Assembly (NCBI RefSeq): GCF_019801175.1
Contig: NZ_JAHVJR010000001.1
Location: 1,612,001-1,676,000, forward strand
Reading direction: 5' to 3'
Length of the DNA stretch: 64,000 bases
Origin: Vannielia litorea
GTDB taxonomy: Bacteria; Pseudomonadota; Alphaproteobacteria; Rhodobacterales; Rhodobacteraceae
Shown here: piece by piece, positions 16,045 through 24,056 of the stretch
Numbering within the stretch: position 1 is the first letter of the stretch
Layout of the letters: each line of letters starts with the position of its first letter
Translations under genes and position numbers: made by a program
Notes under the pieces: model-generated
The model's database searches: none
What the model saw: the letters and a program-made list of their open reading frames with translations, nothing else
What the model was told of the DNA's origin: nothing

Positions 16045-16461
16045 CTACCGGGCCCGCATCAGGTTGCCGGCCTGGGTGCCTGCGGCAATCTCCGCACGCC
16101 CGACTTTGCAGTAGCTTTCGGTGCTGCCGTTCGCGCCCTTGGAGGCCATGTAAGCGCGCGCTTTCTTGATCAGACGGGCCTTCTGAGCCTTGTCGTCAAC
16201 GTAGGCGTCGATCTCTGCATCAGAGAAGCCTTCGGCCCGGGCTTGCTTCTTGAGGCTGTTCAGAAAGCTGTAGCCGCGAATGGTCCGCGCGGAGATATCA
16301 GGGCATTTCTCCGAAATCTCGAGCGCAATGCCCACCGAGATCAGGCCGGAGTTCACCGCCTTGCTGTCGGCCAGCGATTTTGCCGATGCCGCGCCCGAGA
16401 ATCCAAGCGCCAAGATCACCGCGATAACTGCCCCTGCCAGAGCCCTGCCTGCATTTGTCAT
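16045..16461 (-). CDS. exported DUF5333-like protein inside the nuo operon
   Basis: A 138-residue protein with a signal peptide: MTNAGRALAGAVIAVILALG followed by a predicted cut after ASA near residue 27. The mature part is small and helical, with two cysteines (ISEKCPDIS and ESYCKVGRAEI) that could form a disulfide in the periplasm, and the charged segment DAYVDDKAQKARLIKKARAY. It resembles the DUF5333 proteins found beside nuo genes in Rhodobacteraceae; this comes from memory of the family, not a search. The frame opens 24 codons earlier, but the ATG at 16461 gives the better signal peptide and has GGACGACCA upstream. Confidence 0.7.
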   Translation of the reverse strand: MTNAGRALAGAVIAVILALGFSGAASAKSLADSKAVNSGLISVGIALEISEKCPDISARTIRGYSFLNSLKKQARAEGFSDAEIDAYVDDKAQKARLIKKARAYMASKGANGSTESYCKVGRAEIAAGTQAGNLMRAR

Positions 16462-16631
16462 TGGTCGTCCACTCCGTCCGTTCTGGGTGCGCTCCGCACC
16501 TCGGTTTCGGGGTTTCACATGGTGCTGTGCCATCTGCTATGCAATAACGCGGCCCCTGAAATCCAATGACATCCGCTCTCAAACGGTTGAATTTGTTTCG
16601 TTTCCCCCCAGCGCCGACCACGCACGATCTT

Positions 16632-17366
16632 CTACACCGCGGGGCGCGGCGGATCCCCGATCATCGACTGGCGCGGCGGGTGGACCGGGTCCTTGTCGAA
16701 CACCACAATCGAATCGTGAACGTGAATTCCGGAGATTTCACCGCGCAGACGGGGCCTGCTCAGCCTCTGGGCGTGGTACCAGCGGTGCATGTCGTCGATG
16801 ATCGGCCGCAAGGTATTGAAGAAGTTGCGCGGCGCGCCCACGCCCCCGCCCCAATTGGGCCAGTAGGCCGTGTGCAAATCTTCGATCATGTAGGTGCCGC
16901 CGATGCTGAGCTTCGGGAACAGCTCGACCAAAGAGGCCTGGATATGCCGCATCTTGTGACTGCCATCGTCCAGCACCACGTCGATCCCTCCCATCTCGTG
17001 CACCACTTCGGCCAGAAATGCCGGATCGTCTTGCGAGCCGATCCGCACCTGCGCGGCCTTGCCATCGAGTGCGGCGCATTTTGGGTCTATATCGATGCCG
17101 AAGATCACGGCATCCGGCCCAAAGAACCGGCGCCACATTTGCAGGCTGCCGCCCTCCCAGACCCCTATTTCAAGGAACTTCACCGGCTTTCCGCGAAAAC
17201 GCCCGAAGTAGCGATCATAGAGCGGGAGGTAGTGATGCCACTTGTGAACCCTTGGCCCTTCATTGCCAACATAGGCGTCCAACATCGGCCCATCGTAGCC
17301 GTATGTTTCCCGGATATCGGTCGCGACCTCTTCAGGCCCGCCCTTAAAACGGAACTTGCCGATCAT
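16632..17366 (-). CDS. class I SAM-dependent methyltransferase inside the nuo operon
   Basis: A 244-residue protein with a Rossmann methyltransferase core: VKFLEIGVWEGGSLQMW (motif I), VIFGIDIDPKC (motif II acidic residue) and IDVVLDDGSHKMRHI (motif IV). HHYLPLYDRYFGRF and GGTYMIEDLHTAYW match the group that includes macrolide O-methyltransferases such as MycE and cephalosporin-hydroxylase-like proteins, so a sugar or small-molecule substrate is possible. The ATG at 17366 is preceded by GGAGG at 5-base spacing; a GTG four codons earlier would include that site in the coding region. It lies 46 bases from the preceding nuo-linked gene. No link to complex I is known to me. Confidence 0.8.
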   Translation of the reverse strand: MIGKFRFKGGPEEVATDIRETYGYDGPMLDAYVGNEGPRVHKWHHYLPLYDRYFGRFRGKPVKFLEIGVWEGGSLQMWRRFFGPDAVIFGIDIDPKCAALDGKAAQVRIGSQDDPAFLAEVVHEMGGIDVVLDDGSHKMRHIQASLVELFPKLSIGGTYMIEDLHTAYWPNWGGGVGAPRNFFNTLRPIIDDMHRWYHAQRLSRPRLRGEISGIHVHDSIVVFDKDPVHPPRQSMIGDPPRPAV

Positions 17367-17412
17367 ACACACCTCCACTCGCCAAGCGCCGGATACTGGC
17401 CCTGATCAATGA

Positions 17413-17706
17413 TCACTGCGGGCGCGGCCAAGGCATCAGGGCAATCACAAGTGCAAGGCCAGAAGAGATCAACCCGCAGACAGGATAGGCCAGAAAAAGC
17501 AATTCCGGCGGCAACCCGAACGTATAACCAACGCTCCGCAATCCGTAGGGAACGACCATACCCACGAGAACCATCCCTAGGCTGACGCCGAGGGCAGCGC
17601 CCGTGCCGAGCCCGGCCCTCAGGGCGACGAGGCCGATCGCACCGGCGAGGATCAGGCCCGAAAGGTACCCTATTACTTGCCCGGCGATGATGGCGGTTTC
17701 GGTCAT
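17413..17706 (-). CDS. small three-helix membrane protein after nuoF
   Basis: A 97-residue hydrophobic protein with about three helices: IIAGQVIGYLSGLILAGAIG, a Gly-rich second helix (ALGVSLGMVLVGMVVPYGL) and a C-terminal helix ending MPWPRPQ. The ATG at 17706 overlaps the nuoF TGA (ATGA), which marks it as genuinely translated and coupled to nuoF; the open frame upstream is nuoF in another phase. The family is not recognised. An accessory membrane protein of the respiratory chain is a guess from position only. Confidence 0.7.
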   Translation of the reverse strand: MTETAIIAGQVIGYLSGLILAGAIGLVALRAGLGTGAALGVSLGMVLVGMVVPYGLRSVGYTFGLPPELLFLAYPVCGLISSGLALVIALMPWPRPQ

Positions 17707-18989
17707 TCCGCCGCGATTGCGCCGCGTTTGCCCGCGATACGATCCTCGATCACGTCGCGGAAGTTGCGGATCAGGCCCTGGATCGGCCAGGCCGCCGCGT
17801 CGCCGAGGGCACAGATCGTGTGGCCCTCGACCTGCTTGGTCACGTCGAAGAGCATGTCGATCTCTTCCACGCTCGCCTCGCCCTTCACCAAACGGTCCAT
17901 CACCCGCATCATCCAGCCGGTGCCTTCGCGGCACGGCGTGCACTGGCCGCAGCTCTCGTGCTTGTAGAACTTCGACAGCCGCCAGATCGCCTTGATGATA
18001 TCGGTGCTCTTGTCCATCACGATGACCGCCGCCGTGCCGAGGCCGGAGCCCAGCTCGCCGCGCAGGTAATCGAAGTCCATGATGGCGTCTTTCATCTTCT
18101 CGCCACGGACGCAGGGCACCGAGGAGCCGCCGGGAATGACCGCAAGCAGGTTATCCCAGCCGCCGCGAATTCCGCCGCAATGCTTCTCGATCAGCTCTTC
18201 GAAGGTGATCGACATTGCCTCCTCAACCACGCAGGGGTTGTTGACGTGGCCCGAGACGGCAAACAGCTTGGTACCCGCGTTGTTCTGGCGACCGAAACCT
18301 GCAAACCACGCTCCGCCACGGCGCAGGATGGTCGGCACCACGGCGATGCTTTCGACGTTGTTCACTGTGGTCGGGCAGCCATACAGGCCCGCGCCCGCCG
18401 GGAACGGCGGCTTCATCCGGGGCATGCCCTTCTTGCCTTCGAGGCTCTCGAGCAGCGCGGTCTCCTCGCCGCAAATGTAGGCCCCTGCCCCGTGGTGCAG
18501 GAAGATGTCGAAATCCCAGCCGGAGCCAGCAGCGTTCTTGCCCACCAGCCCGGCGTCATAGGCCTCGTCGATGGCAGCTTGAAGCGCCTCGCGCTCGCGG
18601 ATGTATTCGCCGCGGATATAAATGTAGCAAGTGTTCGCGTTCATCGCGAAACTGGCGATCAGGCAGCCCTCGATCAGCGTGTGCGGATCATGGCGCATGA
18701 TCTCCCGGTCCTTGCAGGTGCCGGGCTCGGATTCGTCGGCGTTTACCACGAGGTAGGCCGGGCGCCCGTCGCTTTCCTTGGGCATGAAGCTCCACTTCAA
18801 GCCGGTCGGAAAGCCTGCGCCGCCGCGTCCGCGCAGACCGGACGCCTTCATCTCGTCGATGATCCAGTCGCGGCCCTTCGTGATTAGGTCCGCCGTACCA
18901 TCCCAGTGACCCCGCTTCTGCGCTCCCTTCAGGGTGCGGTCATGCATCCCGTAGATGTTGGTGAAGATGCGGTCGCTGTCCTGCAACAT
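17703..18989 (-). CDS. nuoF: NADH-quinone oxidoreductase subunit F
   Basis: NADH- and FMN-binding subunit, 428 residues. Motifs: GLRGRGGAGFPTGLKW (residues 51-66, NADH site), GAGAYICGEETALLESLEG (FMN site near 167-185), and the N3 [4Fe-4S] ligands Cys347, 350, 353 (ESCGQCTPCREG) and Cys393. The start MLQDSDRIFTNIYG at 18989 has GGAG 7 bases upstream; nine extra in-frame codons before it have no support. The stop overlaps the following small gene. A 123-base gap separates it from the preceding DUF5337-like gene. Confidence 0.97.
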   Translation of the reverse strand: MLQDSDRIFTNIYGMHDRTLKGAQKRGHWDGTADLITKGRDWIIDEMKASGLRGRGGAGFPTGLKWSFMPKESDGRPAYLVVNADESEPGTCKDREIMRHDPHTLIEGCLIASFAMNANTCYIYIRGEYIREREALQAAIDEAYDAGLVGKNAAGSGWDFDIFLHHGAGAYICGEETALLESLEGKKGMPRMKPPFPAGAGLYGCPTTVNNVESIAVVPTILRRGGAWFAGFGRQNNAGTKLFAVSGHVNNPCVVEEAMSITFEELIEKHCGGIRGGWDNLLAVIPGGSSVPCVRGEKMKDAIMDFDYLRGELGSGLGTAAVIVMDKSTDIIKAIWRLSKFYKHESCGQCTPCREGTGWMMRVMDRLVKGEASVEEIDMLFDVTKQVEGHTICALGDAAAWPIQGLIRNFRDVIEDRIAGKRGAIAAE

Positions 18990-19112
18990 GGGATGGCTCC
19001 AAATTCGGCTTCGCAACTCGGGAGATAGCGGACCCCCCGGCTCAATTCCAGTGTGTTCTCACACCGGCAGGTTTACATTCCGTGGCCCTGTACCTGCGGC
19101 TCTAGGCCTCCG

Positions 19113-19325
19113 TCACTTTCTCTGCCGCCACATCGCGGCAAGATTTACCATCGCGAAGACAAAGCACGCCATGGCCACGAGATAAAAGAAGAGCTCGTAG
19201 CGTGCCTCAAGCCCCAGCTTGACCACCAGCCACGGGGCCAGCACCGCCAAAACACCCGCCGCCGCGATCAAAAGTGCGATCCGCCGACCGGCTCGGGCAA
19301 AGGCCTTTTCCTCTTCTGGCGTCAT
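19113..19325 (-). CDS. two-helix DUF5337-like membrane protein between nuoE and nuoF
   Basis: A 70-residue protein from the ATG at 19325 (GGAG 8 bases before). MTPEEEKAFARAGRRIALL is a short charged N-terminus, followed by two hydrophobic helices with a short ARYEL turn, and the protein ends WRQRK. It matches the general look of DUF5337 proteins annotated beside nuo genes in Rhodobacterales; the assignment is from memory. A longer start at 19358, inside the nuoE end, would add 11 residues. Transcription and translation are probably linked to nuoE, whose stop lies at 19348-19350. Confidence 0.7.
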   Translation of the reverse strand: MTPEEEKAFARAGRRIALLIAAAGVLAVLAPWLVVKLGLEARYELFFYLVAMACFVFAMVNLAAMWRQRK

Positions 19326-19347
19326 GGGCGCGGCTCCGCAGGCGGCC

Positions 19348-20691
19348 TTAGTAGACATCGCCCTTCTTCACGCGATTTGAGAACTCCGTGTCGCCACCTT
19401 CGGCCAACGTCCGCGCCTGGCCGACCCATTGGTCACGCCGGGCACGGCCCTTGAAGCCTTCGAGGTTCTGATTGACCCACTCCAGCTCTTCATCTGTCCA
19501 CTTGGCGATCTGGTCATAATGATAGAAGCCCATGGAATGGAGGAGCTTTTCGAGCTTCGGCCCGACCCCCTTGATGGCCTTCAAGTCATCGGCCTTGCCG
19601 CCACGGGCCTCTGACAGCGTCTCCGGCTTGCTGCCTGCCGCGGGCTCTGCGTCTTTTGCGCCCGCCTTCGGGCCGGGCTTTTCGGCCTTCGCTTCGCTGG
19701 CCCTGCCACCATCCTTGGAACTCTTATCCGCCCCGGCGCCTCCACTGGGCGCGGTCGCCTGACCCTTGGCGTCCTTGGCGTCCTTGCCGGCATCTTCCTC
19801 ACGCTCGGCATCACCTGCGCCATCGACCTTCTCATGGTCCGCTTCGGCCTGCTTGGCCTTGGCGGCAGGCTTTTTCTTGGCTTCAGCCGCCTGTTGAACA
19901 GCGGATTTCGGCGCTTCCGGCTTTTCAGGTTTGCCCGCCAGCCCGGCGGCTTCCGCGCGAGCCTTGGAGGTCGGTGTGGCGTTCTTGCCCGACCACGGAG
20001 TCAGAAGGGGCACTTCGCTGCCGTCGATCCGTTTGACCGTATCGCCGATATCAGTCGCAAGCTGAACGCTCGCGTTGTACTTGGTCTTGCCGCTTTCGTG
20101 TTCGGTCAGTGAGGTCAGACCGCTCAAGGGTTCAGCGCCATAGCGACCATTTTGCGGGCCGGGCACCGGCACCTTGCCGGCCCGGAACTCGTCGATCATC
20201 TCGCCAAAGCGTTTGGCGGTCAGATCCTCGTAGTAGTCCTTGCCGATCTGAGCCATCGGCGCATTGGCGCAGGAGCCGAGGCACTCGACCTCCTCCCAAC
20301 TAAACTTGCCATCTTCCGAAATCTCATGCGGGTTCGCCGCGATCTTCTCGCGGCACACCCCGATCAGATCTTCCGCGCCGCAGATCATGCAGCTGGTGGT
20401 GCCGCAAACCTGAATGTGTGCAACGGAACCAACGGGTTGCAGCTGGAACATGAAGTAGAAGCTCGCCACCTCCAGCACCCGGATGTCAGCCATGCCCAAC
20501 ATATCGGCCACATGCTCGATCGCCGGGCGGGTCAACCACCCCTCCTGCTCCTGCGCCCGCCACAGCAGCGGGATCACGGCACTCGCCTGACGGCCCTCGG
20601 GATACTTGGTGATCTGCCCTTCGGCCCATGCCTGATTGGCGGGGGTGAAGGCGAAGCTATCGGGCTGATCATGATAGAGGCGGCGAAGCAT
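19348..20691 (-). CDS. nuoE: NADH-quinone oxidoreductase subunit E with C-terminal helix-hairpin-helix extension
   Basis: Thioredoxin-like [2Fe-2S] subunit of the NADH module. Residues 1-170 are a normal NuoE with ligands Cys96, Cys101, Cys137 and Cys141 (VCGTTSC and ECLGSC). The protein then runs on to 447 residues, against about 166 in E. coli: an Ala/Lys/Glu-rich low-complexity linker at about 230-365, then a folded-looking tail with LKAIKGVGPKLEKLLHSMG and FYHYDQIAKWTDEELEWV, a helix-hairpin-helix arrangement like those in nucleic-acid-binding proteins. Similar long NuoE proteins occur in other Rhodobacterales, so this is not an assembly error. The frame is continuous and the linker has normal codon use. 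Gap to the upstream small gene is 3 bases. Confidence 0.94.
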   Translation of the reverse strand: MLRRLYHDQPDSFAFTPANQAWAEGQITKYPEGRQASAVIPLLWRAQEQEGWLTRPAIEHVADMLGMADIRVLEVASFYFMFQLQPVGSVAHIQVCGTTSCMICGAEDLIGVCREKIAANPHEISEDGKFSWEEVECLGSCANAPMAQIGKDYYEDLTAKRFGEMIDEFRAGKVPVPGPQNGRYGAEPLSGLTSLTEHESGKTKYNASVQLATDIGDTVKRIDGSEVPLLTPWSGKNATPTSKARAEAAGLAGKPEKPEAPKSAVQQAAEAKKKPAAKAKQAEADHEKVDGAGDAEREEDAGKDAKDAKGQATAPSGGAGADKSSKDGGRASEAKAEKPGPKAGAKDAEPAAGSKPETLSEARGGKADDLKAIKGVGPKLEKLLHSMGFYHYDQIAKWTDEELEWVNQNLEGFKGRARRDQWVGQARTLAEGGDTEFSNRVKKGDVY

Positions 20692-20694
20692 GGC

Positions 20695-20904
20695 TTACTC
20701 CGTGGTCGGGAAGGTCGGCATCTCGTTCAGCAGCGCGAAGGAGAGCGTGAATGTGAAAAGCAGGAAGAGCGCGATGAAGGTCGCCCCGCCCGCCACGATG
20801 GCCACCGGATAGGCCATCAGCGCACTCGGAACCCGGCGAGCCACGAAGATCGTGACTGACAGCGATGCGATCAGCATCAGGAGGGAGACGAGCACAGGCG
20901 TCAT
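20695..20904 (-). CDS. two-helix membrane protein between nuoD and nuoE
   Basis: A 69-residue protein with two hydrophobic helices, VLVSLLMLIASLSVTIFVA and a second from about residue 30 (YPVAIVAGGATFIALFLLF), joined by RRVPSALMA. The ATG at 20904 lies 4 bases after the nuoD stop and the stop is 3 bases before nuoE, so it is a tightly packed operon member. Family not recognised. Likely made in parallel with complex I; any physical association is untested. Confidence 0.7.
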   Translation of the reverse strand: MTPVLVSLLMLIASLSVTIFVARRVPSALMAYPVAIVAGGATFIALFLLFTFTLSFALLNEMPTFPTTE

Positions 20905-20908
20905 CGGC

Positions 20909-22126
20909 TCAGCGATCCACCTCGCCGAACACGATATCCATCGTGCCGATGATGGCGGCAATATCGGCCAGTTGGTGACCTTTGGCGATGTGGTCCATCG
21001 ACTGCAGGTGCAGATAGCCCGGCGCACGCAGTTTGGCGCGGTAGGGTTTGTTGGTGCCATCGGCCTTTAGATACACGCCAAACTCGCCTTTCGGCGCTTC
21101 AACGGCGCAATAGACCTCGCCTTCGGGCACATGGAAGCCCTCGGTATAGAGCTTGAAGTGATGGATCAGCGCTTCCATCGACTGCTTCATCTCACCGCGT
21201 TTCGGCGGAGTGATCTTGCCGCGAGCCAGGATGTCGCCCTGCCCCTCCGGTGCGCGCAGCTTTTGGATGGCTTGCAGGATGATGCTGGTCGACTGGCGCA
21301 TTTCCTCCATCCGCACGAGGTATCGGTCGTAGCAGTCGCCGTTCTTGCCGATCGGCACTTTGAAGTCGAACTCGTCGTAGCACTCGTAGGGCTGCGCGCG
21401 GCGCAGATCCCAAGCCATGCCCGAGCCGCGCACCATCACGCCCGAATAGCCCCAGTCCAACGCCTCCTGCTGGCTGACCACGCCGATATCGGCGTTGCGC
21501 TGCTTGAAGATGCGGTTCTCGGTAAGCAGCCCGTCGATGTCATCGAGGCGGTTGGGAAACTTATTTGCCCAGGCTTCGATATCGTCCAGCAGCTCGGGTG
21601 GCAGATCCTGGTGCACGCCGCCGGGCCGGAAGTAGGCCGCGTGGAGCCGCGCGCCGCAGGCCCGCTCGTAGAAAATCATCAGGTCTTCGCGTTCCTCGAA
21701 GCCCCAGAGCGGCGGGGTCAGTGCGCCCACGTCCATCGCCTGCGTGGTCACGTTGAGCAGGTGGTTCAGCACGCGGCCGATCTCGGAAAAGAGCACGCGG
21801 ATCAGAGAGGCCCTGCGCGGGACCGGCGTGCCGGTCAGCTTTTCGATGGCGAGGCACCAAGCATGCTCCTGGTTCATCGGAGCTACGTAATCGAGTCGGT
21901 CGAGGTAGGGCAGGTTCTGGAGGTAGGTTCGGCTCTCCATCAGCTTCTCGGTGCCACGGTGCAGCAAGCCGATATGCGGGTCGCACCGCTCCACGATTTC
22001 GCCGTCAAGCTCCAAAACCAGACGCAAAACGCCGTGCGCCGCAGGGTGTTGCGGACCGAAGTTGATGTTGAAATTACGGATCTGCTGCTCACCTGTCAGC
22101 GCGTCATCAAAGCCCTTGCCGTCCAT
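20909..22126 (-). CDS. nuoD: NADH-quinone oxidoreductase subunit D
   Basis: 49-kDa subunit of complex I, 405 residues, related to the large subunit of NiFe hydrogenases, lining the quinone pocket with NuoB. It shows FNINFGPQHPAAHGVLRL (the conserved His of the quinone site), CDPHIGLLHRGTEKL and MQSMDHIAKGHQLADIAAI-type C-terminal signatures. The four Ni-binding cysteines of hydrogenases are absent, as expected. It begins 4 bases after the embedded sulfotransferase gene, with a weak Shine-Dalgarno, so coupling is likely. Confidence 0.97.
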   Translation of the reverse strand: MDGKGFDDALTGEQQIRNFNINFGPQHPAAHGVLRLVLELDGEIVERCDPHIGLLHRGTEKLMESRTYLQNLPYLDRLDYVAPMNQEHAWCLAIEKLTGTPVPRRASLIRVLFSEIGRVLNHLLNVTTQAMDVGALTPPLWGFEEREDLMIFYERACGARLHAAYFRPGGVHQDLPPELLDDIEAWANKFPNRLDDIDGLLTENRIFKQRNADIGVVSQQEALDWGYSGVMVRGSGMAWDLRRAQPYECYDEFDFKVPIGKNGDCYDRYLVRMEEMRQSTSIILQAIQKLRAPEGQGDILARGKITPPKRGEMKQSMEALIHHFKLYTEGFHVPEGEVYCAVEAPKGEFGVYLKADGTNKPYRAKLRAPGYLHLQSMDHIAKGHQLADIAAIIGTMDIVFGEVDR

Positions 22127-22130
22127 CGTC

Positions 22131-23027
22131 TCAGACCCTTTCCATGTTGCGCTGCCAAACCTCGGGCAGCGCCCCCATCTCGTCGGCTACCGCCGCATAT
22201 TGCGGCGCCAGCAATCTTTGCAGGGCGGCGCGGCGGCTGTCGTCCAGCTCCAGTTCCGGCCCTGCATTCACCTTTTCTTTCAGCTCTGCCTTCATCCGGT
22301 CGATGCCGAGAAAGTCACAGAGCGCCCGGATTGAGCCGGGCTTGAAGAGATCTTCGTAGAAGCCGCACATCACGCGGCTCTTGGGCAGCGCCGCCATTTT
22401 TGCCAGAACCGAAGCATAGTCGCTCCGTTGCGCAATATCGGCGTTCTCGCCCCGCAGCGCCTTATCCAGCAACTGCAGCGCGTAGGCGTTCGCATCGTTC
22501 GTCCGGCCCCGCTCTGCCCGCTTGCCGGCCATGAAACGGCACTGGCTCCAGTAGCGCTCCACCGGGTCGCGCATGAGAAAGAGGAACCGGGTGTCTGGTA
22601 CGAGGTCCGCCATCTCGCACAGCCGCTTCTGCGGCAGCAGGCAGTAGGACGGCGTGATATCCGCCACCAGCTTTGCGTCGCCCGCACCGTCATAGAGCAG
22701 GTCGATATATGCGCGATGGTCGCGTTCACCGATCACTAGGGCTGCCAGCCAACGCTCCGTCTGCTTGAGGCGGCGGCGCAGGCGCGGCAGGCGCCCCTCC
22801 TCTGCTCCCGCTTCCACCCGTGCAATCCGGTCGCGCAAACGCCCAATCTGGGCAACCACCTGGTCCCTCTGCCACTCTGGCTTAAGGCCCTCGATGCTAT
22901 CCCAGTAGTGCAACTCCTTGGCGACCGGCATGGCACACTGCGGATGCGCGTCGAGAAACCCGTAGAGCCAGCTTGTGCCGGTCTTGGGTGCCCCGATGGC
23001 ATAGAGCAATGTTGCCTGCGTGCTCAC
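22131..23027 (-). CDS. sulfotransferase family protein embedded between nuoC and nuoD
   Basis: A 298-residue PAPS-dependent sulfotransferase-type protein. The 5'-phosphosulfate loop is YAIGAPKTGTSWLYGFLD near residues 9-26 and the 3'-phosphate motif is MRDPVERYWSQCRF. The middle holds an Arg/Glu-rich coiled segment (QIGRLRDRIARVEAGAEEG), perhaps 35 residues, that the core fold does not need. It starts with GTG three bases after the NTF2-like gene and ends 4 bases before nuoD, so it is an integral part of the transcript. The substrate cannot be told from the sequence; no nuo function is known for this family. Confidence 0.85.
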   Translation of the reverse strand: MSTQATLLYAIGAPKTGTSWLYGFLDAHPQCAMPVAKELHYWDSIEGLKPEWQRDQVVAQIGRLRDRIARVEAGAEEGRLPRLRRRLKQTERWLAALVIGERDHRAYIDLLYDGAGDAKLVADITPSYCLLPQKRLCEMADLVPDTRFLFLMRDPVERYWSQCRFMAGKRAERGRTNDANAYALQLLDKALRGENADIAQRSDYASVLAKMAALPKSRVMCGFYEDLFKPGSIRALCDFLGIDRMKAELKEKVNAGPELELDDSRRAALQRLLAPQYAAVADEMGALPEVWQRNMERV

Positions 23028-23030
23028 CGG

Positions 23031-23432
23031 TCAGGCCTTGGCTTCCATCGCGGGGCCATCGGCAACGCGGAACACCTTGGTGATCAGCCGCCAGCCTTGC
23101 GCCGTGCGCAGAAATCCGAGCTCATCGCAAAACACTCGCGGCGGCACCCGCACATCGACTTTGACCTGCGCCATGTCTTCGCTCGCACTCGACACCCGCA
23201 AAACCCGGAAGTCGGGCGCACCGGGGAAGGCATCTCGCCCACCTACGCGCGCAACGAAGCCGGCCTTGTCGAGCGCCTTTGTCTGACCATCGGCGCCGAG
23301 CCAATGCATCAGAAAACGATCATCGCAGAGCGTGTCCAGAACGGCGCCATCCCCCTCGTGCAGGGCGCGGCAATAGCTTTCGATGGCTGCGGCCAACTCC
23401 GCGTCGATCTCTGCGTCGAGGTGCTTGTTCAT
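23031..23432 (-). CDS. NTF2-like (SnoaL-type) protein embedded after nuoC
   Basis: A 133-residue protein with the layout of the NTF2/SnoaL cone fold: an N-terminal helix (IDAELAAAIESYCRALHEGD), then LDTLCDDRFLMHWL, and paired strands VKVDVRVPPRVFCDELGFLR and GWRLITKVFRVADG. No catalytic Asp-His pair can be assigned with confidence. The ATG overlaps the nuoC TGA (ATGA), and the sulfotransferase gene follows after 3 bases. Members of this fold serve as enzymes or ligand-binding subunits; I cannot choose. Confidence 0.75.
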   Translation of the reverse strand: MNKHLDAEIDAELAAAIESYCRALHEGDGAVLDTLCDDRFLMHWLGADGQTKALDKAGFVARVGGRDAFPGAPDFRVLRVSSASEDMAQVKVDVRVPPRVFCDELGFLRTAQGWRLITKVFRVADGPAMEAKA

Positions 23433-24037
23433 TTCGCCTCTTCCGTCTTCTCATCGCCCGGCAGGATGTATTCTGCACCCTCCCAAGGGCTCATGAAGTC
23501 GAACTGGCGGTAATCCTGGGTCAGCTTGACCGGCTCGTAGACAACCCGCTTTTCAACTTCGTCGTAGCGGACCTCGGTGTAACCCGTGGTCGGGAAGTCC
23601 TTGCGCAGCGGATACCCACGGAAGCCGTAGTCCGTCAGGATGCGGCGCAGGTCCGGGTGGCCGGAGAACATGATGCCGAACATGTCGAAAACCTCGCGCT
23701 CAAACCAGTTGGCCGAAGGGTGCTCGCCCACGATCGAGGGCACCATCTCGTCTTCGCGCACGGCTACCCGCAGGCGGATGCGCTGGTTCTGGTACATGCT
23801 GAGGAAGTGGTAGACCACGTCAAAGCGCTTGTCCCGCTCGGGGTAATCGACGGCGGTGATATCCACCAGCGTCGAAAACCGGCAATTCGCATCGGCCTTC
23901 AGGAACTCCACGAAGCCCCGCAGGTTCGACGGCGCCACATCGACATTCAGCTCACCAAAGGCCACATCCCAACTCACCACGCAGTCCGGACGGCGCGCCT
24001 CAAGGTGCTGGCCGAGTTCGTTCAGAGCATCGCTCAT
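23429..24037 (-). CDS. nuoC: NADH-quinone oxidoreductase subunit C
   Basis: 30-kDa subunit of the peripheral arm, 202 residues, not fused to NuoD. Signatures: FSTLVDITAVDYPERDKRFD, HPSANWFEREVFDMFGIMF and the conserved FSGHPDLRRILTDYGFRGYPLRKDFP region (quoted in parts). It begins 19 bases after nuoB with GGAAGGGAC upstream of the ATG, and its last codon overlaps the NTF2-like gene. Confidence 0.97.
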   Translation of the reverse strand: MSDALNELGQHLEARRPDCVVSWDVAFGELNVDVAPSNLRGFVEFLKADANCRFSTLVDITAVDYPERDKRFDVVYHFLSMYQNQRIRLRVAVREDEMVPSIVGEHPSANWFEREVFDMFGIMFSGHPDLRRILTDYGFRGYPLRKDFPTTGYTEVRYDEVEKRVVYEPVKLTQDYRQFDFMSPWEGAEYILPGDEKTEEAK

Positions 24038-24056
24038 AGGGTCGTCCCTTCCTGGG

